Assembly: GCA_936450465.1 (NCBI GenBank)
Contig: OW388303.1
Location: 5,085,193 to 5,149,192, forward strand
Source of the DNA: Gibbula magus
Taxonomy: Eukaryota; Mollusca; Gastropoda; Trochida; Trochidae
Reading direction: 5' to 3'
Length of the DNA stretch: 64,000 nucleotides
This document shows, one piece after another, positions 22,775 to 33,859 of this stretch (position 1 is the first letter of the stretch; each line of letters begins with the position of its first letter). The translations under genes and the position numbers were made by a program. Below the pieces are notes generated by a model. It was not told the DNA's origin. It saw only the letters and a program-made list of their open reading frames with translations, and made no database searches.

Positions 22775-22918
22775 TTAATATATGTGCGAAACAAGAGATA
22801 GGTCATAAGCAGAGTCTAAGACTGTGAGAACTTTGACAATATAAGTCCCAAGAAGCACAAACCAGTCTCAAACTTCACTTGCTGCAAATGCCTGCAATAT
22901 TGACCAAGTGACATTAAC

Positions 22919-22966
22919 CACTCACTCACTCACTCACTCACTCACTCACTCACTCACTCACTCACG
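22919..22966. repeat. (CTCA)n microsatellite
   Basis: About 11 uninterrupted CACT/CTCA tetramers. The same tetramer forms the 3' tails of the family 1 SINEs, so this may be the expanded tail of a lost SINE copy. Confidence 0.9.
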
Positions 22967-23184
22967 ACCTCACGAAGACCATGGTCTAAAAGATAATAGT
23001 AAGTGTTCTAATAAAGTGCTTCATAATCAAATGGCAGAGCAATTTCTCTAGGCACTAGATGTTTATTAGAAAGTTGTTGCTCAACTGCGGTAAGAGAGAA
23101 ACACCAACAAAAAACAGCCCAATATGTTCCAAATGCATCCTGGTAGAGACGCCGACAACTTTTGACCTGGGTCTCTTACTGTAT

Positions 23185-23440
23185 TGTGTACCTGGGCAAG
23201 GCACTTCATCCATATTGCAGTCAGTCCACCCAGCAGTTTAACTGGGTACCTGGACACAGGACGTATGAACCTATACGATCAAGTAGAGTGCTTAGTAGCG
23301 GGACCGAAACTACAATTCCTTCAGGTTGGTAATACAACTTGTGTGCTTCGAGCTTGTTCATGCATGGATAGATAAGGTGCTGTACAAATGTGCTTCGAGC
23401 TTGTTCATGCATGGATAAGGTGCTGTACAAATGTGCTATT
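23185..23440 (+). repeat. Interspersed repeat with GGGTACCTGG block and tandem 3' end
   Basis: The blocks AACTGGGTACCTGGACAC and GCTTCGAGCTTGTTCATG precede GGATAAGGTGCTGTACAAAT. The last segment (about 47-50 bp, from TGTGCTTCGAGC) is duplicated in tandem at 23339-23388 and 23389-23435. The GGTACC block also occurs inverted at about 30240. It resembles a 3' end of an invertebrate SINE; no promoter half was found. Confidence 0.45.
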
Positions 23441-24612
23441 ATTACTGTTATGTTACAAAGTTTGAAAGTCAAAGACAACTATTTCAAGGTTTTGAACTTT
23501 ATTTTTCTAATTTTGTAACATTTTGATGGAAATTCCTGCTTTCATGCAGAATTGTTTTACATTTGTGTATAGAAAATATGAAAAATTCTAATACTTAATA
23601 TATACAAACATCAGTCGCCGATACCATTGTTGAAGCATGGTGACCGACCGACTTGAACAACCTGCTCCTCACATGTACTATTTGCAACACAACTTCTTTC
23701 AGTCATAGTTGTGATTTTCCACTTGACTGGTTAAACTTGATATTTTACCTATTTCTTACATGTTTCAGCTGGTTTGAATTCTGTATAGCGCTTTTAAAAC
23801 CTGAGGTTTGAGAGCTAGCATGTCCAAGACAGTGTGTGGTGAGTTGATTGCAGAGATCACTCCATAAATATTTGCTTACCGTATTCTCACGAGTATATAA
23901 CACCAGGGGGGGGCCTGCCAAATATCTTTTAAATATAGGTACTTCTAATGAATGAAGGTAGTGGAGAAAAAACTCAACCAGCAGATAATAATTACATCTT
24001 TGGTGACGATTCATTGCATATTATAACCAATTTGTTCATTTAGAAACCTTCATCCTTAAATAATAAACACGAACAGATTGCTGATCTGCAGGGGTTCTAT
24101 TCCTTTTTTGATCACAAAGAGAAGCATTGTTTGTTAGCTTCAATATGTTTAATCATGTTTTATGTATTGCATTGGTACGCCTTCTTAAATTCTTTTTTTA
24201 GCATAAAGAGCTCTTCAAAATATTTGCTTAAAATTTAAAATTTATTCCAGATCATCTTTCTGATTTTACTGTAATTGTCCTGAATCGGTTAGTTAATCAT
24301 TCATGTTCCAGAGCCACTGAAATAGTTAACAAATCACTCAAGCAATTAGGAAATTTTATGGAAAGATATAAAATAATTTATAGCAATTAAAATGGACAGT
24401 TAGTCATTGAATAGGTTATGATTTAAGTATTTAATATGAACCGCCGAGATTAGCCAAAGTAAAATTTCCAAATATGAAAATACAAGTCACTTCTTTGCGA
24501 AATGTTTGAAAATGATGATTTCAAGATGATCTTGAAAGTAGAAAGTCTTTTAATGAAATTTTTAATAAAGCCATTTCCCGCTGAGTTAATTCAGTTTCTT
24601 CCAAATATATTG
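23441..24612. other. Intergenic, no recognisable gene
   Basis: AT-rich DNA with a G-rich patch (CCAGGGGGGGGCC at 23904-23917). No gene or complete element was identified. Confidence 0.4.
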
Positions 24613-24930
24613 TTAGCTCATCAGATAGGCTTATGTCATGGGCCGTCATCAGGCTCCCTTCGGGCGTCCTCCGTCCTCCATAAAGGTTTCTTATTTTCAA
24701 CTTCTCCTCCAGAACTGCTGCACCCCCAAAATTGAATTTGTGGGAAGTTGGTCCTGAGCCCTTCTCAAACATAGGGGTGTGGTGGGCATTATCCCTGAAA
24801 CCTTTCAACGTCTTTATTGAAACTGGTTGCCATAGGAAGCTGAAACATTCTGAAAAACAACTTTGTTTATGTTTCATGGTGACTTAAATTTGTTCATTTG
24901 GTCTTTATCCCACCTCAAATATGGGCTTGG
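24613..24930. repeat. Interspersed repeat fragment, TTAGCTCATCA family
   Basis: GTTAGCTCATCAGATAGGCT, a CCGTCCTCC stretch, CTTCTCCTCCAGAACTGC and TTTGTTCATTTGG recur in the same order as at 7696-7945. The minus-strand 118-codon frame at 24521-24877 lies in this repeat and is not a credible gene. Confidence 0.5.
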
Positions 24931-25237
24931 CAAGATGTCCATCCTTAAACCTTCTTTGACTTCTCTTTGTTGAATGAAGACTGAGATTTGTAAATTTCAT
25001 TTCCCTATTTACAAAATTAAGGGGATTGGGAATTGGTGCAATTTACAGTGATGCACCCCTTTTATAACTAAGATATGTCCCTTTGATAAATGGTCAATGT
25101 AATCATATTGGAAATGTAAAGAGCTTTAAAATGAGCCCAATTGCATGCCTATGGCATGCCATAAATAAGGACATTTGAGTCATTTTATTAATAATTCTCA
25201 GGCATGTATTCACAGTGACATATTTCATATGGTTTAA

Positions 25238-25580
25238 AGGCGCTGTAGCACGTTTTTTCGCTCAAATAAGTCTATGAAATGTATTTGAAAAATAATGTCA
25301 CCAATGGTAAAACACCCTTCTCTCTTCGGAAAACCAAGTTAAAAATGAGTGTACATGGTTCCGTAAAGCCATGGGAATTTTTTTTGTCATTCGAATATAA
25401 TAAAATGTGTTCACAACATGCAATTTTGGCTTTATACGCAACACCGTTATTACCACTACGGATCAGTGGTTTGTGTAATAAGATGTTTTACCCTCTAAAG
25501 TAAATATAAATGACATAAACAATCATTATAAATGAGAAATTTGAAAAAATAAAATTTGCAAAAAACGTGCTACAGCGCCT
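25238..25580. mobile_element. TTAA-flanked MITE, copy 1 (343 bp)
   Basis: Flanked by TTAA at 25234-25237 and 25581-25584. Terminal inverted repeats AGGCGCTGTAGCACG plus a T run are identical for at least 20 bp at both ends. The interior is unrelated to any protein. Copies of the same family lie at 33509-33853 and 46913-47267. Open frames within it are incidental. Confidence 0.9.
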
Positions 25581-25712
25581 TTAAGAGGTGACAAAACTGA
25601 GTTTAAACTTCTATGAGGCACATTTGTAGCTATTTTATTTTCAGCATTAAGACTTTATTTTTCATTACGAAATATGATATCAAACACACTGAACACTAAC
25701 CACAAAAATTAC

Positions 25713-25812
25713 ACGAGGGACATCTTCCGCACGCATCGGGCCATATATGCACTTTTAGAAAATGCATATTGACCCTTGCGACAACTCGAAGGGATTTCTG
25801 AGACAGGAAGTA
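25713..25812. repeat. Inverted partner of the repeat at 26222-26322
   Basis: About 100 bp (CACGAGGGACATCTTCCGCA through GGATTTCTGAGACAGG) is the reverse complement, with some mismatches and a small gap, of 26222-26322. The two arms are about 410 bp apart. They may be two oppositely oriented copies of one repeat or the arms of one foldback element. Confidence 0.7.
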
Positions 25813-26221
25813 ACACGACTATTGAGCCATGTTGTAGACCAATCAAATGTGCGTTTACAAATCATGCACAGACACGTTGGATGAACGTTTCTTCTTTAAA
25901 TTTGAATTACCCGTGCTTCGCTGATTACACTCGATTAATTAGAGATAAAACTAAATCACAACATGTGGGTAAATGAAACAAAGCACAATTTATTCAAGAT
26001 CTGATAATAGCCCTTTGTTTAATTTTCCCAATGAAGTTAAAATCCGTTTTGAAACTTATATTATGCAAATGAGCTTAACATCCGAGATGAAAAATCCCAA
26101 AGTATTATAAGCAATTTGTGAAGCTGTCGGTGCATTACCAACTTTGGATCGATTGGGTTGGTAATGACCGATTTAATTTGTCAATAGAGGGGACATAACT
26201 CTCATTGCACGAAAGGTGGCG

Positions 26222-27057
26222 CTTACCCTGTCTCAGAAATCCATTCAAATTGTCGCAAGGGTCAATTTTCTAAAAGTGCATATATGGACAGATGCGTGCG
26301 GAAGATGCACGAGGGACAGCTTTTGTCTTTTACCAGTGTTTCTCATATTGGCCCAGTGTCTCTCATATTGGCTCAGTGTCTCTTATATTGGCCCAGTGTC
26401 TCTCATATTGGCCCAGTGTCTCTTATATTGGCTCAGTGTCTCTCATATTGGCTCAGTGTCTCTCATATTGGCCCAGTGTCTCTCATATTGGCCCAGTGTC
26501 TCTCATATTGGCCCAGTGTCTCTCATATTGGCCCAGTGTCTCTCATATTGGCCTTGTTTTTCCAGTATTGACCCAATCAGTATGGTCTTGACAGTAAATG
26601 CTGTGTACAGGATCAGGGTTTGTTAGGCTATTATTAGATAGCGTGCAAATATTTTTTCCGGAGTTATTGCCCTTGTTCCGTATTTTTGGACTTTGTTCAT
26701 GGTATCTCCAAAGGGGACAGCTTTTCTCAGAAACCATTTAAGATAGGGTTAACAAATATGGTGTGTGGCTTAAGGGCATGAATACCTTGGTGGAGTTCGA
26801 AAATGAGAAGCGTGCAAATATTTTTTCCGGAGTTATTGCCCTTGTTCCGTGTTTTTGGACTTTGTTCATGGTATCTCCAAAGGGGACAGTTTTTCTCAGA
26901 AACTATTTAAGATAGGAGAACCAAAATTGGTGTGTTGCTTTAGGGCTAACATACCTTGATGGAATGAAAATGAGTAATGCACAATTATTTCGAATTATTG
27001 CTCTTTTTCCAATTTCTTGGCTCTGGCGGGGGATGTTGATGACTATGTCTTCTTGTT
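26222..27057. mobile_element. Tandem-core element with 20-bp minisatellite
   Basis: It begins with the 100-bp block shared in inverse at 25713, continues into a 20-bp minisatellite (26336-26555), then 2.5 copies of a core of about 175 bp starting GCGTGCAAATATTTTTTCCG at about 26640 and 26813. It ends GGCGGGGGATGTTGATGAC then TATGTCTTCTTGTT, comparable to the CTTGTT ends at 8861 and 18692. It is probably another pearl/HINE-like element; this is inferred from layout. Confidence 0.5.
26336..26555 (+). repeat. 20-bp minisatellite, 11 copies
   Basis: Eleven units of GTGTCTCTCATATTGGCCCA with C/T variants. The array is open in all forward frames and yields spurious 95-136 codon frames. Confidence 0.95.
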
Positions 27058-27059
27058 AA

Positions 27060-27150
27060 ATATTGAAAAGATATGGGATTTCTGAAAACAGGCTACTTTT
27101 CAATATTTAATAAAATGGTGATATTTTCAACTTACATACTATTTTCAGTG
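27060..27150. repeat. Fragment of a dispersed repeat (ATTTAATAAAATGGTGATAT)
   Basis: On the reverse strand it reads ATTACCATTTTATTAAATATTG-like sequence, shared with 37555-37690 and 49655-49715. It is a small dispersed AT-rich repeat. Confidence 0.4.
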
Positions 27151-27700
27151 AAAGTGTTAGACTACCAAATTACCTCAGTTTTACTTATTGCGTCTATGTA
27201 CCAATAGTTAGCCAAAAATTGATAATTGATCAACATTTTTTATGAAGAATGTACATAAAAGCTTTAAAGACTCACACTCTTTATATATAAAAGCAAGCTG
27301 TTACTTCTAAACCTCCACAGGTAACCGATCTCCAGTATACGTTATAGACAGTATAATACACCTGGGATCTACAAGCAATTAGGGCAATATCCACAGGTAT
27401 GTTACACCTGTGGCTTATTATCCATAATTGCACACACACATGTGCCTTAATGCCCTGTCAATAACTCTGGGTGATTAAACAAACATTAATGTGGCGGCAC
27501 AATGCATGATAAAGCTATTACGTACTTACCTGCGATATATATCAGTGACACATGGTGTGTATGTGTGTGTGTGCATACAGTTGTATGTTTATATATGTAT
27601 AAAGCTCTCGTATCTTGACTGATTTACCAAGTCTCAAAGCTGTCAATAATATGCTGTGTCAGCAGCTTTTCTATCGTATGCAGATAGCATCGATAGTCTG
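27151..27700. other. Intergenic, no recognisable gene
   Basis: Contains a short (GT)n run (27555-27573). No coding or element structure is supported. Confidence 0.4.
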
Positions 27701-27704
27701 GCCC

Positions 27705-28110
27705 TGGTGGAACGCATGATTCTCAAATTTTCTGTTTTTATGTGAGTTTTTTAAATAAATCAATCGCTTGCTTAGTGCTTCCGAAGATAGCAAATTTTGC
27801 ACCTGTATGCAAAAAGGTTTTCCTTGCAGTTTTATTACCTGTATGCAAACGAGATATTAACTATATGCTTTTCTTCTGATTACTTTAGAACATGTGATTC
27901 TCAAGATTTCTGTTTTAATAGAAAATTTTGAAAGAAATCATTCACTTTCTTCGTAATGAGCATTTGAAAAGATGGCAGGTTCTGTACTTGCATGTCGACA
28001 GCTTTTCTTCTGTTCATCGTGGAACCCATGCTTCTTAAGTTTATCTATTTGAATGTTATACTTTAAGATAAATCATTTGCTTTTTTACAGATTTTAAATT
28101 TTTAACGATG
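27705..28110. repeat. Degenerate tandem repeat, about 3 copies
   Basis: GAACGCATGATTCTCAA (27711), GAACATGTGATTCTCAA (27888) and GGAACCCATGCTTCTTAA (28020) each start a similar segment containing CTGTTTT and AAATCATTxGCTT. Spacing is irregular (about 177 and 132 bp). It is probably the decayed core of another tandem-core element. Confidence 0.4.
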
Positions 28111-28341
28111 TTAGATGATGTACTGGTAACAGATGAATACAGTGGAGGCCATTTAAATTGGTATTGCTAGTTTAAAGAGCTTATGTTTAGAGAGCAAAAT
28201 AATTTAATAAGGCCTAAAAAAGAAAAAGAAATGTATCTGGTCTTTACAAGCTGATAAAAATGATGCAATGACAGGATTTTAATAATAAAAAAAAATTATG
28301 ACATTATTTTTTTTTCGAATGAAGAGATAATTTCCATTTTA

Positions 28342-29147
28342 TACAATCTTCTCACCATTTAAAAAACAAAATTAACAGAATTATTTATATAAATAAAGCA
28401 CTCCATTTAAACAAAAACGAGTGACATTTTCAATGTCCAATGTTTTTTTTAGGTTATCTGCCCCTTTCTTTTGTAAAACCTAGAAAAAAAAGACCTGAGG
28501 CATGGGTTTGAAACTGACGCAGGCGGAAACCAGAATCAAAATTGTTTTGGGGTGGGATAGCGCAGTGGTAAGTGCGTTCGGCTTTGGATCAAGAAGTCTG
28601 GGGTTCGAATCCTGCCAGGGGCACAGCAACTTTGTCTGCAGTAGAGAACTGTTCTACACGCAGTAAGGGATGGGTGCAATGCTACACTGAATTTCAGCGT
28701 AGTACCACCCATTATTCACTAGTTCCAGCCGTTGCTCACAGGTTTCACCGCAATGCATAGCCACATGGCGTTGCGGGCTTTTTCCCTCCCGTAATACTAG
28801 CAGCAGCAATATAAGTGAAATACTCTTGAAAGCGGCGTTAAACCCTAACTCACCTCACCTCACCTCAAAATTGTTTTGCTGGTATCGTGGGCATACCAGA
28901 TTAGAGGTACAATATATAAAAAAAAAATTGCTATCCCGCCCCCAAAACAATTTTGATTCTGGTTTCCGCCTGCGTATGTTTCAAACCCATGCCTCAGGTC
29001 TTTTTTTTCCAGGTTTTACAAAAAAGGGGCAGATAACCTCAAAAAAACATTGGACATTGAAAATGTCACTCGTTTTTATTTAAATGGAGTGCTTTTTTAT
29101 ATAAATAATTCTGTTAATTTTGTTTTTTAACTGGTGAGAAGATTGTA
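28342..29147. repeat. Inverted duplication with about 220-bp arms around a SINE
   Basis: The left arm 28342-28561 and right arm 28930-29147 are reverse complements with only a few mismatches and small indels. The right arm begins with the inverse of the first bases of the SINE (GCTATCCCGCCCC), which in the left copy is SINE sequence. So the inverted copy was made after the SINE had inserted. Confidence 0.88.
28550..28864 (+). mobile_element. tRNA-derived SINE, family 1, full-length copy
   Basis: The best-preserved copy: A box TAGCGCAGTGGTAAGTGCG, B box GGTTCGAATCC, then CTTTGTCTGCAGTAGAGAAC, a conserved body, GAAAGCGGCGTTAAACCC and a CTCACCTCACCTCACCTC tail. It is flanked by a 14-bp target duplication TCAAAATTGTTTTG at 28536-28549 and 28865-28878. 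The tRNA-like head retains pol III promoter boxes; the tail shows LINE-type retroposition. It encodes no protein. Confidence 0.9.
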
Positions 29148-30235
29148 CAATATAACGGCATAATGCACTCCTTCTGTGAATGGAGGTCTTATTTTGTCGG
29201 AATGAGTTATAAATAAAATACTGAATTCGAGTCTATGTATTAACTACTTTGAGAGGCATGTGTATTATTATATATGTGAAATTTATGAATGGTATTGCCA
29301 AAACATTCATTCATTTCATAAATATTTGTTATTAAACGGGACCTCATTCAGCGGTAGTTTTTTTTATTCATGTTATGGTTTGGGCACACTGTTGCATCAA
29401 AGTTCACAAGTTCTATATATGTTGCTTATAGGTTTCACTTTTATGACTTAGCGCAATGGTGATGATGTCAGAAACAATGTTGATAATTTGTCATCTACAA
29501 AAAAGATAGCTTAGGGATTTCAACAAAACATAAATTCAGCATTGATTATACCTCAAACTCTTCAAACTCTTTCTAAATATCATAGATAATGTCATACTTT
29601 TCAAAATGATTAAGGACCACTTTTCATAAAATCAATATTGGATGAATTGCTTCTGATTTTTATATGGAGTGTGTGTTTTCAGTAAATATGGTAGAAGATG
29701 TAGGACAGAAAAGAGAAGGTAAATCTATACCCTATCTCTTCACTCTAATAGCAAACATTTTTGTAGAACATTTATTTTTACATAAGATATTATTTGACAA
29801 TTATCGGGTGGTTATAAAGGACAAGGAAATCGAATACTCTTGTAAAGAATTCTCATTCCTTTTTATAGGAACACTCACGTCATTCATTAAGCATAATTGG
29901 TAACTCTGTCACTAGATCTTTAACAAATAAATTTGCTTTTGAATTCATCTTAAAAATTTATGTCATCAATTTAGCATAATTGGTAACCCTATCACTAGAA
30001 AGTAAAACTTGAAAAATAAAAACATCATTTACCCTCTGTTAAAAATATAAATCACTACAGGTCAAATACACATGAATAATAGCAATGAACACTGATTCAG
30101 AGCGGAACCTCCAATCACGGTGTTTAGACAATACACCATTACTAAAGTTTAACCGGATGTTTCCTTTTTTTATTCTCATCTGCTTTACAAGTATAAGTCA
30201 TCAGCCACCCACTTAATTGTCTTAATTCACTTCCA
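29148..30235. other. Intergenic, no recognisable gene
   Basis: Near 29280-29345 there is a fragment (TTCATAAATATTTGTTATTA then AACGGGACC) resembling the palindromic element at 19799. The 79-codon frame at 29664-29903 has no recognised domain. Nothing else is supported. Confidence 0.4.
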
Positions 30236-30290
30236 GCCAGGTACCCATTGTACTGCTGGGTATACAGAGCACCATCTTACTGTCTTTAGC

Positions 30291-30513
30291 CAACTTCCCA
30301 ATGCAAGGCATAACTCTTGCCAGTCTCCATTACTGGCTGATTTAGGCCTTGCAGTATTTCCTTAAGAAATCTGTGTTTAAAAATCCAGGCCCGCTATGCA
30401 TTTCCAGTGCAGCGATTCACTGCCTCGACACAAGAAAGCTAGGGAAATACCGCAAGGGTTAAATTAGCCAGTAATGCAGACTGGCAAGAGTTATGCCTTG
30501 CGTTTGGAAGTTG
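30291..30513. mobile_element. Long-TIR MITE, 9-bp target duplication (copy 2)
   Basis: 223 bp, the same length and ends as copy 1 (CAACTTCC...GGAAGTTG), with a perfect 9-bp duplication GTCTTTAGC at 30282-30290 and 30514-30522. It inserted into an older repeat whose GGTACCCATTG block is at about 30240. Confidence 0.9.
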
Positions 30514-31000
30514 GTCTTTAGCCAAAGGTGTCCTCACCATCTCTCAGCTGATGTCTCAATGTAAAGCAGGAATTCAAACTTTAAGATTGTACAGCGAAGA
30601 AACGGGTCACCCATTCAGTAGTAAACGCCACCCATTGTTGCTGAACATCACTGATAGTGCTAAGTTCTGCTCACGACAATGTTCCACCACAAAACATTTA
30701 GAAATCAAACGAGTGGCTTGGGGTTAAAGAAAAGCAGAAAAAAGAGTAAATTCAAAGATCTGTTAATTTTGACATGTGTAGAAGATCTAGAAGCCTGGGT
30801 TAAAGCCTTCCCCCGCAGACTTTACTGAAGTCATTTCTTCCCACATAAGCTCTGTTACAAGTGATGTGTTTTTTGGTAGAATTAGAGATTCAAGTCCAAG
30901 TTAGTTGTGCAATCAGCAGCAGCAGCGCCTTTTCAAACTGAGCACTCCATCTACTCTTCTAACTGTTATGACTGTTATGACTTGAGGTTCTACATCGAGG

Positions 31001-31288
31001 TGAGGTGAGGTGAGGTGATTTGGGGTTTAACAAGAGTATTTCACTTACATCATGGCTGTTAGTATTATTGCAGGGAGAAAGTCCGCAACACAATGTAGCT
31101 ATGTATTGGGGTGAAACCTGCGAGCAACGGCTGGAACTAGCGACCCATGGGTGGTACTACGCTGAAATTCATTGTAGCGTTGTACCAGTTCTCTACTGCA
31201 GACAAAGTTGCTGTGCCCCTGGCGGGATTCGAACCACGGACCTTTTGATTTGAAGCTGAAAAACTAACCACTGGGTTTTCCCGCCCTG
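31001..31288 (-). mobile_element. tRNA-derived SINE, family 1, minus strand
   Basis: Read on the minus strand: head with B box GGTTCGAATCCCGCC (31227-31241 on the plus strand), TTTGTCTGCAGTAGAGAAC, body, GTTAAACCCC and a (CACCT)n tail at 31000-31017. Flanks TTCTACATCGAGG (30988-31000) and TTCAACATCTAGG (31289-31301) fit a 13-bp target duplication with two mismatches, so this is an older insertion. Confidence 0.85.
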
Positions 31289-31319
31289 TTCAACATCTAG
31301 GGGAAGTTATTGCCCAATG

Positions 31320-32590
31320 GTAGCGTGAGAGGTTATGTGGGAAGAATTGATTTACATAACCTCTCTGTTGAGAGAACGAATAAATTAGTGCATTCCTATG
31401 TTAATAGCTCAAAAAATCATGACTTGGTTTCCAAGGTAATCATATTACATTTGCAGATAAATAGTTGAAATTTCAAATTCATTTATCTTAATAAAAAACC
31501 AAATATAAATGTGAAGATGAAAGTATATATAGGCATATATGTGACATATGATACACCATGATCTTCACACACAAACATTTTCTCAAGAAAATCTTCCTTT
31601 TTCTTATATATTTCACTTCTTATCATCTCATCACTTCCGTCAAAGGTATGAAAATGAACAAAAAGGTCTCTTTTTAAACAAGCATTGCTTTTACCGGTAG
31701 TTGAAACTTTCCAACAACATAGATATTGAGCCATATTGATGTTCTATTTCTATAACATTTCCAACGGCGCTGCGATTTTCTCTTTCATAACTCTAAAAGA
31801 CAGCTGTGTCTCAAAGGACTTGAGATGTCTTCAAAATAAACCCAATATTTCAGTTAATGACCAAAGAATGATCTCTTAAATCATATATCATGGCATATTG
31901 TCACTCGATAATGCAGTGTGTATTTCCACCGAGAACAAACCCAGAGCAGCTGCTGTCAAATCGATAATATTGTTTGATCACATAATGCCTCAGAGGATCG
32001 AGTCGAAGCAATTATGAGAAGCAAGCTTTTCATGGAGCAAGTGAGGAGGATTAATGTTTAAAATATTGCCAAATTTAATTGAGAAAGTTTTTAGTGTGTC
32101 CAGTCATTCCCATGCACGATTTGTCTAAAGCTTTGCAAATATGATTTCAGTTAAATCTTCGATAAGAGACAGCATTCCTATAAACCTTAAGGAGATTTTC
32201 AAAGGAAAAGAATATTTTCATTTAATAGAAACGAGAGAGGGTTAATTGACAATGCCTTCAGTTGAGCTGTAAATTTGCAGTGGGAGAATTAAGGACAAGT
32301 CAATTATTACTTTAGGACTCTTACATTGGCTTGATGAAGTAGAAAACGAAAGCAATTATTTCTGCTATGCATATCCTAAACTCCTAAAATGAGAGTCGGA
32401 ATATTGGGGTATCAATTAATGAATTATTTGATTGACCTCTGGATTTCATTAGAGTGTAATTAGGTGTTTAGTGTTTCTTATAAATACAAAATTATTATTA
32501 CATATATGAATTATTTAAAATTGTTCGAAAAATCTTTTATCTACAACATAACTCGTCAGAAATGATGTTCATATCACTACAAGTCAATAA
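31320..32590. other. Single-copy-looking intergenic DNA
   Basis: No repeat of the window is represented here. The minus-strand 83-codon frame at 31483-31734 has no recognised domain or splice context. From about 31900 to 32480 the sequence carries homeodomain-type words (TTTAATTGAG, GTCAATTATTAC, ATCAATTAATGAATTATT, GTGTAATTAGG) and an E-box CAGCTG. Whether this is regulatory cannot be told from sequence. Confidence 0.35.
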
Positions 32591-32591
32591 G

Positions 32592-33020
32592 GAGATAAAC
32601 CTACTGTGTTTTTAACTTTTTGTGAGTCTAACGTAGATTCGATACCGATTTTTATCATTTGGAGCTGTACGCTTATGACGTCATTGTATCCTAACCGAAA
32701 CCGGTTCGTTCACGGCTTATCGCGGTTTTGATCGACTGTACTGTAGTTTCACTGTTCAAAACATCGGTCCAAATTAAATAACTTTCAAAAACAGATACAC
32801 AGATTAAATTGCGTAGAAGGAACACATGATGGAAACCGTAACATGAAGATTACTGATTTACACATGTTTTTTTCAATGACATAGTTTGGCCTAGAATCTT
32901 ACGTCACCATGTATCCAAACGCGGTAAATCGCCGTTCACAAAAATCGTGTTTGAACCTCCGTTCGACCATAACATAAACCAATCAAAAACAAGGATTTTA
33001 AAATGTCATGGTAGAATTAA
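32592..33020. repeat. Dispersed repeat R1, copy 1
   Basis: GGAGATAAACCTACTGTG, GTCTAACGTAGATTCGATAC, ACAGATACACAGATTAAATT, ATGATGGAAACCG and ACAAGGATTTTAAAATG occur in the same order at 51612-52507. No coding frame and no terminal repeats were recognised. Family unknown. Confidence 0.7.
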
Positions 33021-33508
33021 GAATTGACTTCAAAATTTATTAAGTACATGGAAGTATAAACTTAAAATATGCTGTGTTAACTGTGTTAATTCCTTGTAGA
33101 TGTCAAATCAAAACGTCATTGGATCATAAGCCCCGCCTACAATGCGTTCATCAGCCAATGAAAATCCACAAGGCAACTAACCATAAACCTCACGTCATGG
33201 GGGCGTGGCGAAATGTTATGTGACGTCACAAAATTAGGTTTATGCAGGTATGAACTGAATCTCTGTGACAGTGTTCAGCGAATCAGGTCCACACAAAGCA
33301 ACTGCTATTTATTTATTGTAAATTGGTTTCAAAGACACATATCCTCTTGGGAAAACCACTATTCTGAAGGCTACGTGCCTGACATCCTCAGAAAAGAAAT
33401 AATGGAATATCGTCCATGGTGACCAAAGAAGGGAGTCTGAAGTGTATATAGGCAGTGGATCAATATTGCACACTCCAATCTTTAGTAAATATGCATTCAT
33501 ATACTTAA

Positions 33509-33853
33509 AGGCGCTGTAGCACGTTTTTTTGCTCAAATAAGTCGATGAAATGTATTTGAAAAATAATTTCACCAATCGTAAAATACCCTTTTCTTTTCGT
33601 AAAATCAAGTTATAAATGAGTGTACATGGCTAAGAAAAGCCATTGGAATAATTTTTGTCATTTGAAATAATAAAATGTGTTCACAATAAAATGGCCGCCA
33701 TGCAATTTTTGCTTTATACGCAACACTGTTATTACTTCTACTGATAGAGTAATAAGATGTTATACTCTCTAAAATAAATTTAAATGGCACAAACTATCAT
33801 TATAAATAAGAAATTTGAAAAATAAATTTTGCAAAAAACGTGCTACTGCCCCT
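33509..33853. mobile_element. TTAA-flanked MITE, copy 2 (345 bp)
   Basis: Same family as 25238-25580, flanked by TTAA at 33505-33508 and 33854-33857. The left end is AGGCGCTGTAGCACG; the right end on the opposite strand is AGGGGCAGTAGCACG, so the two ends differ at three positions. Retains the internal AATAAAATGTGTTCACAA block. Confidence 0.9.
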
Positions 33854-33859
33854 TTAAAG

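Noticed and set aside
24521..24877. 118-codon minus-strand frame
   Set aside because: Lies within a dispersed repeat whose other copy (7696-7945) does not keep the frame.
28560..28620. tRNA gene suggested by A and B boxes (also at 31227, 42013-42086)
   Set aside because: The acceptor stems do not pair and the sequences continue into conserved SINE bodies with tails and target duplications.
31483..31734. 83-codon minus-strand frame
   Set aside because: No recognisable domain, no splice partners and no initiation context better than chance.
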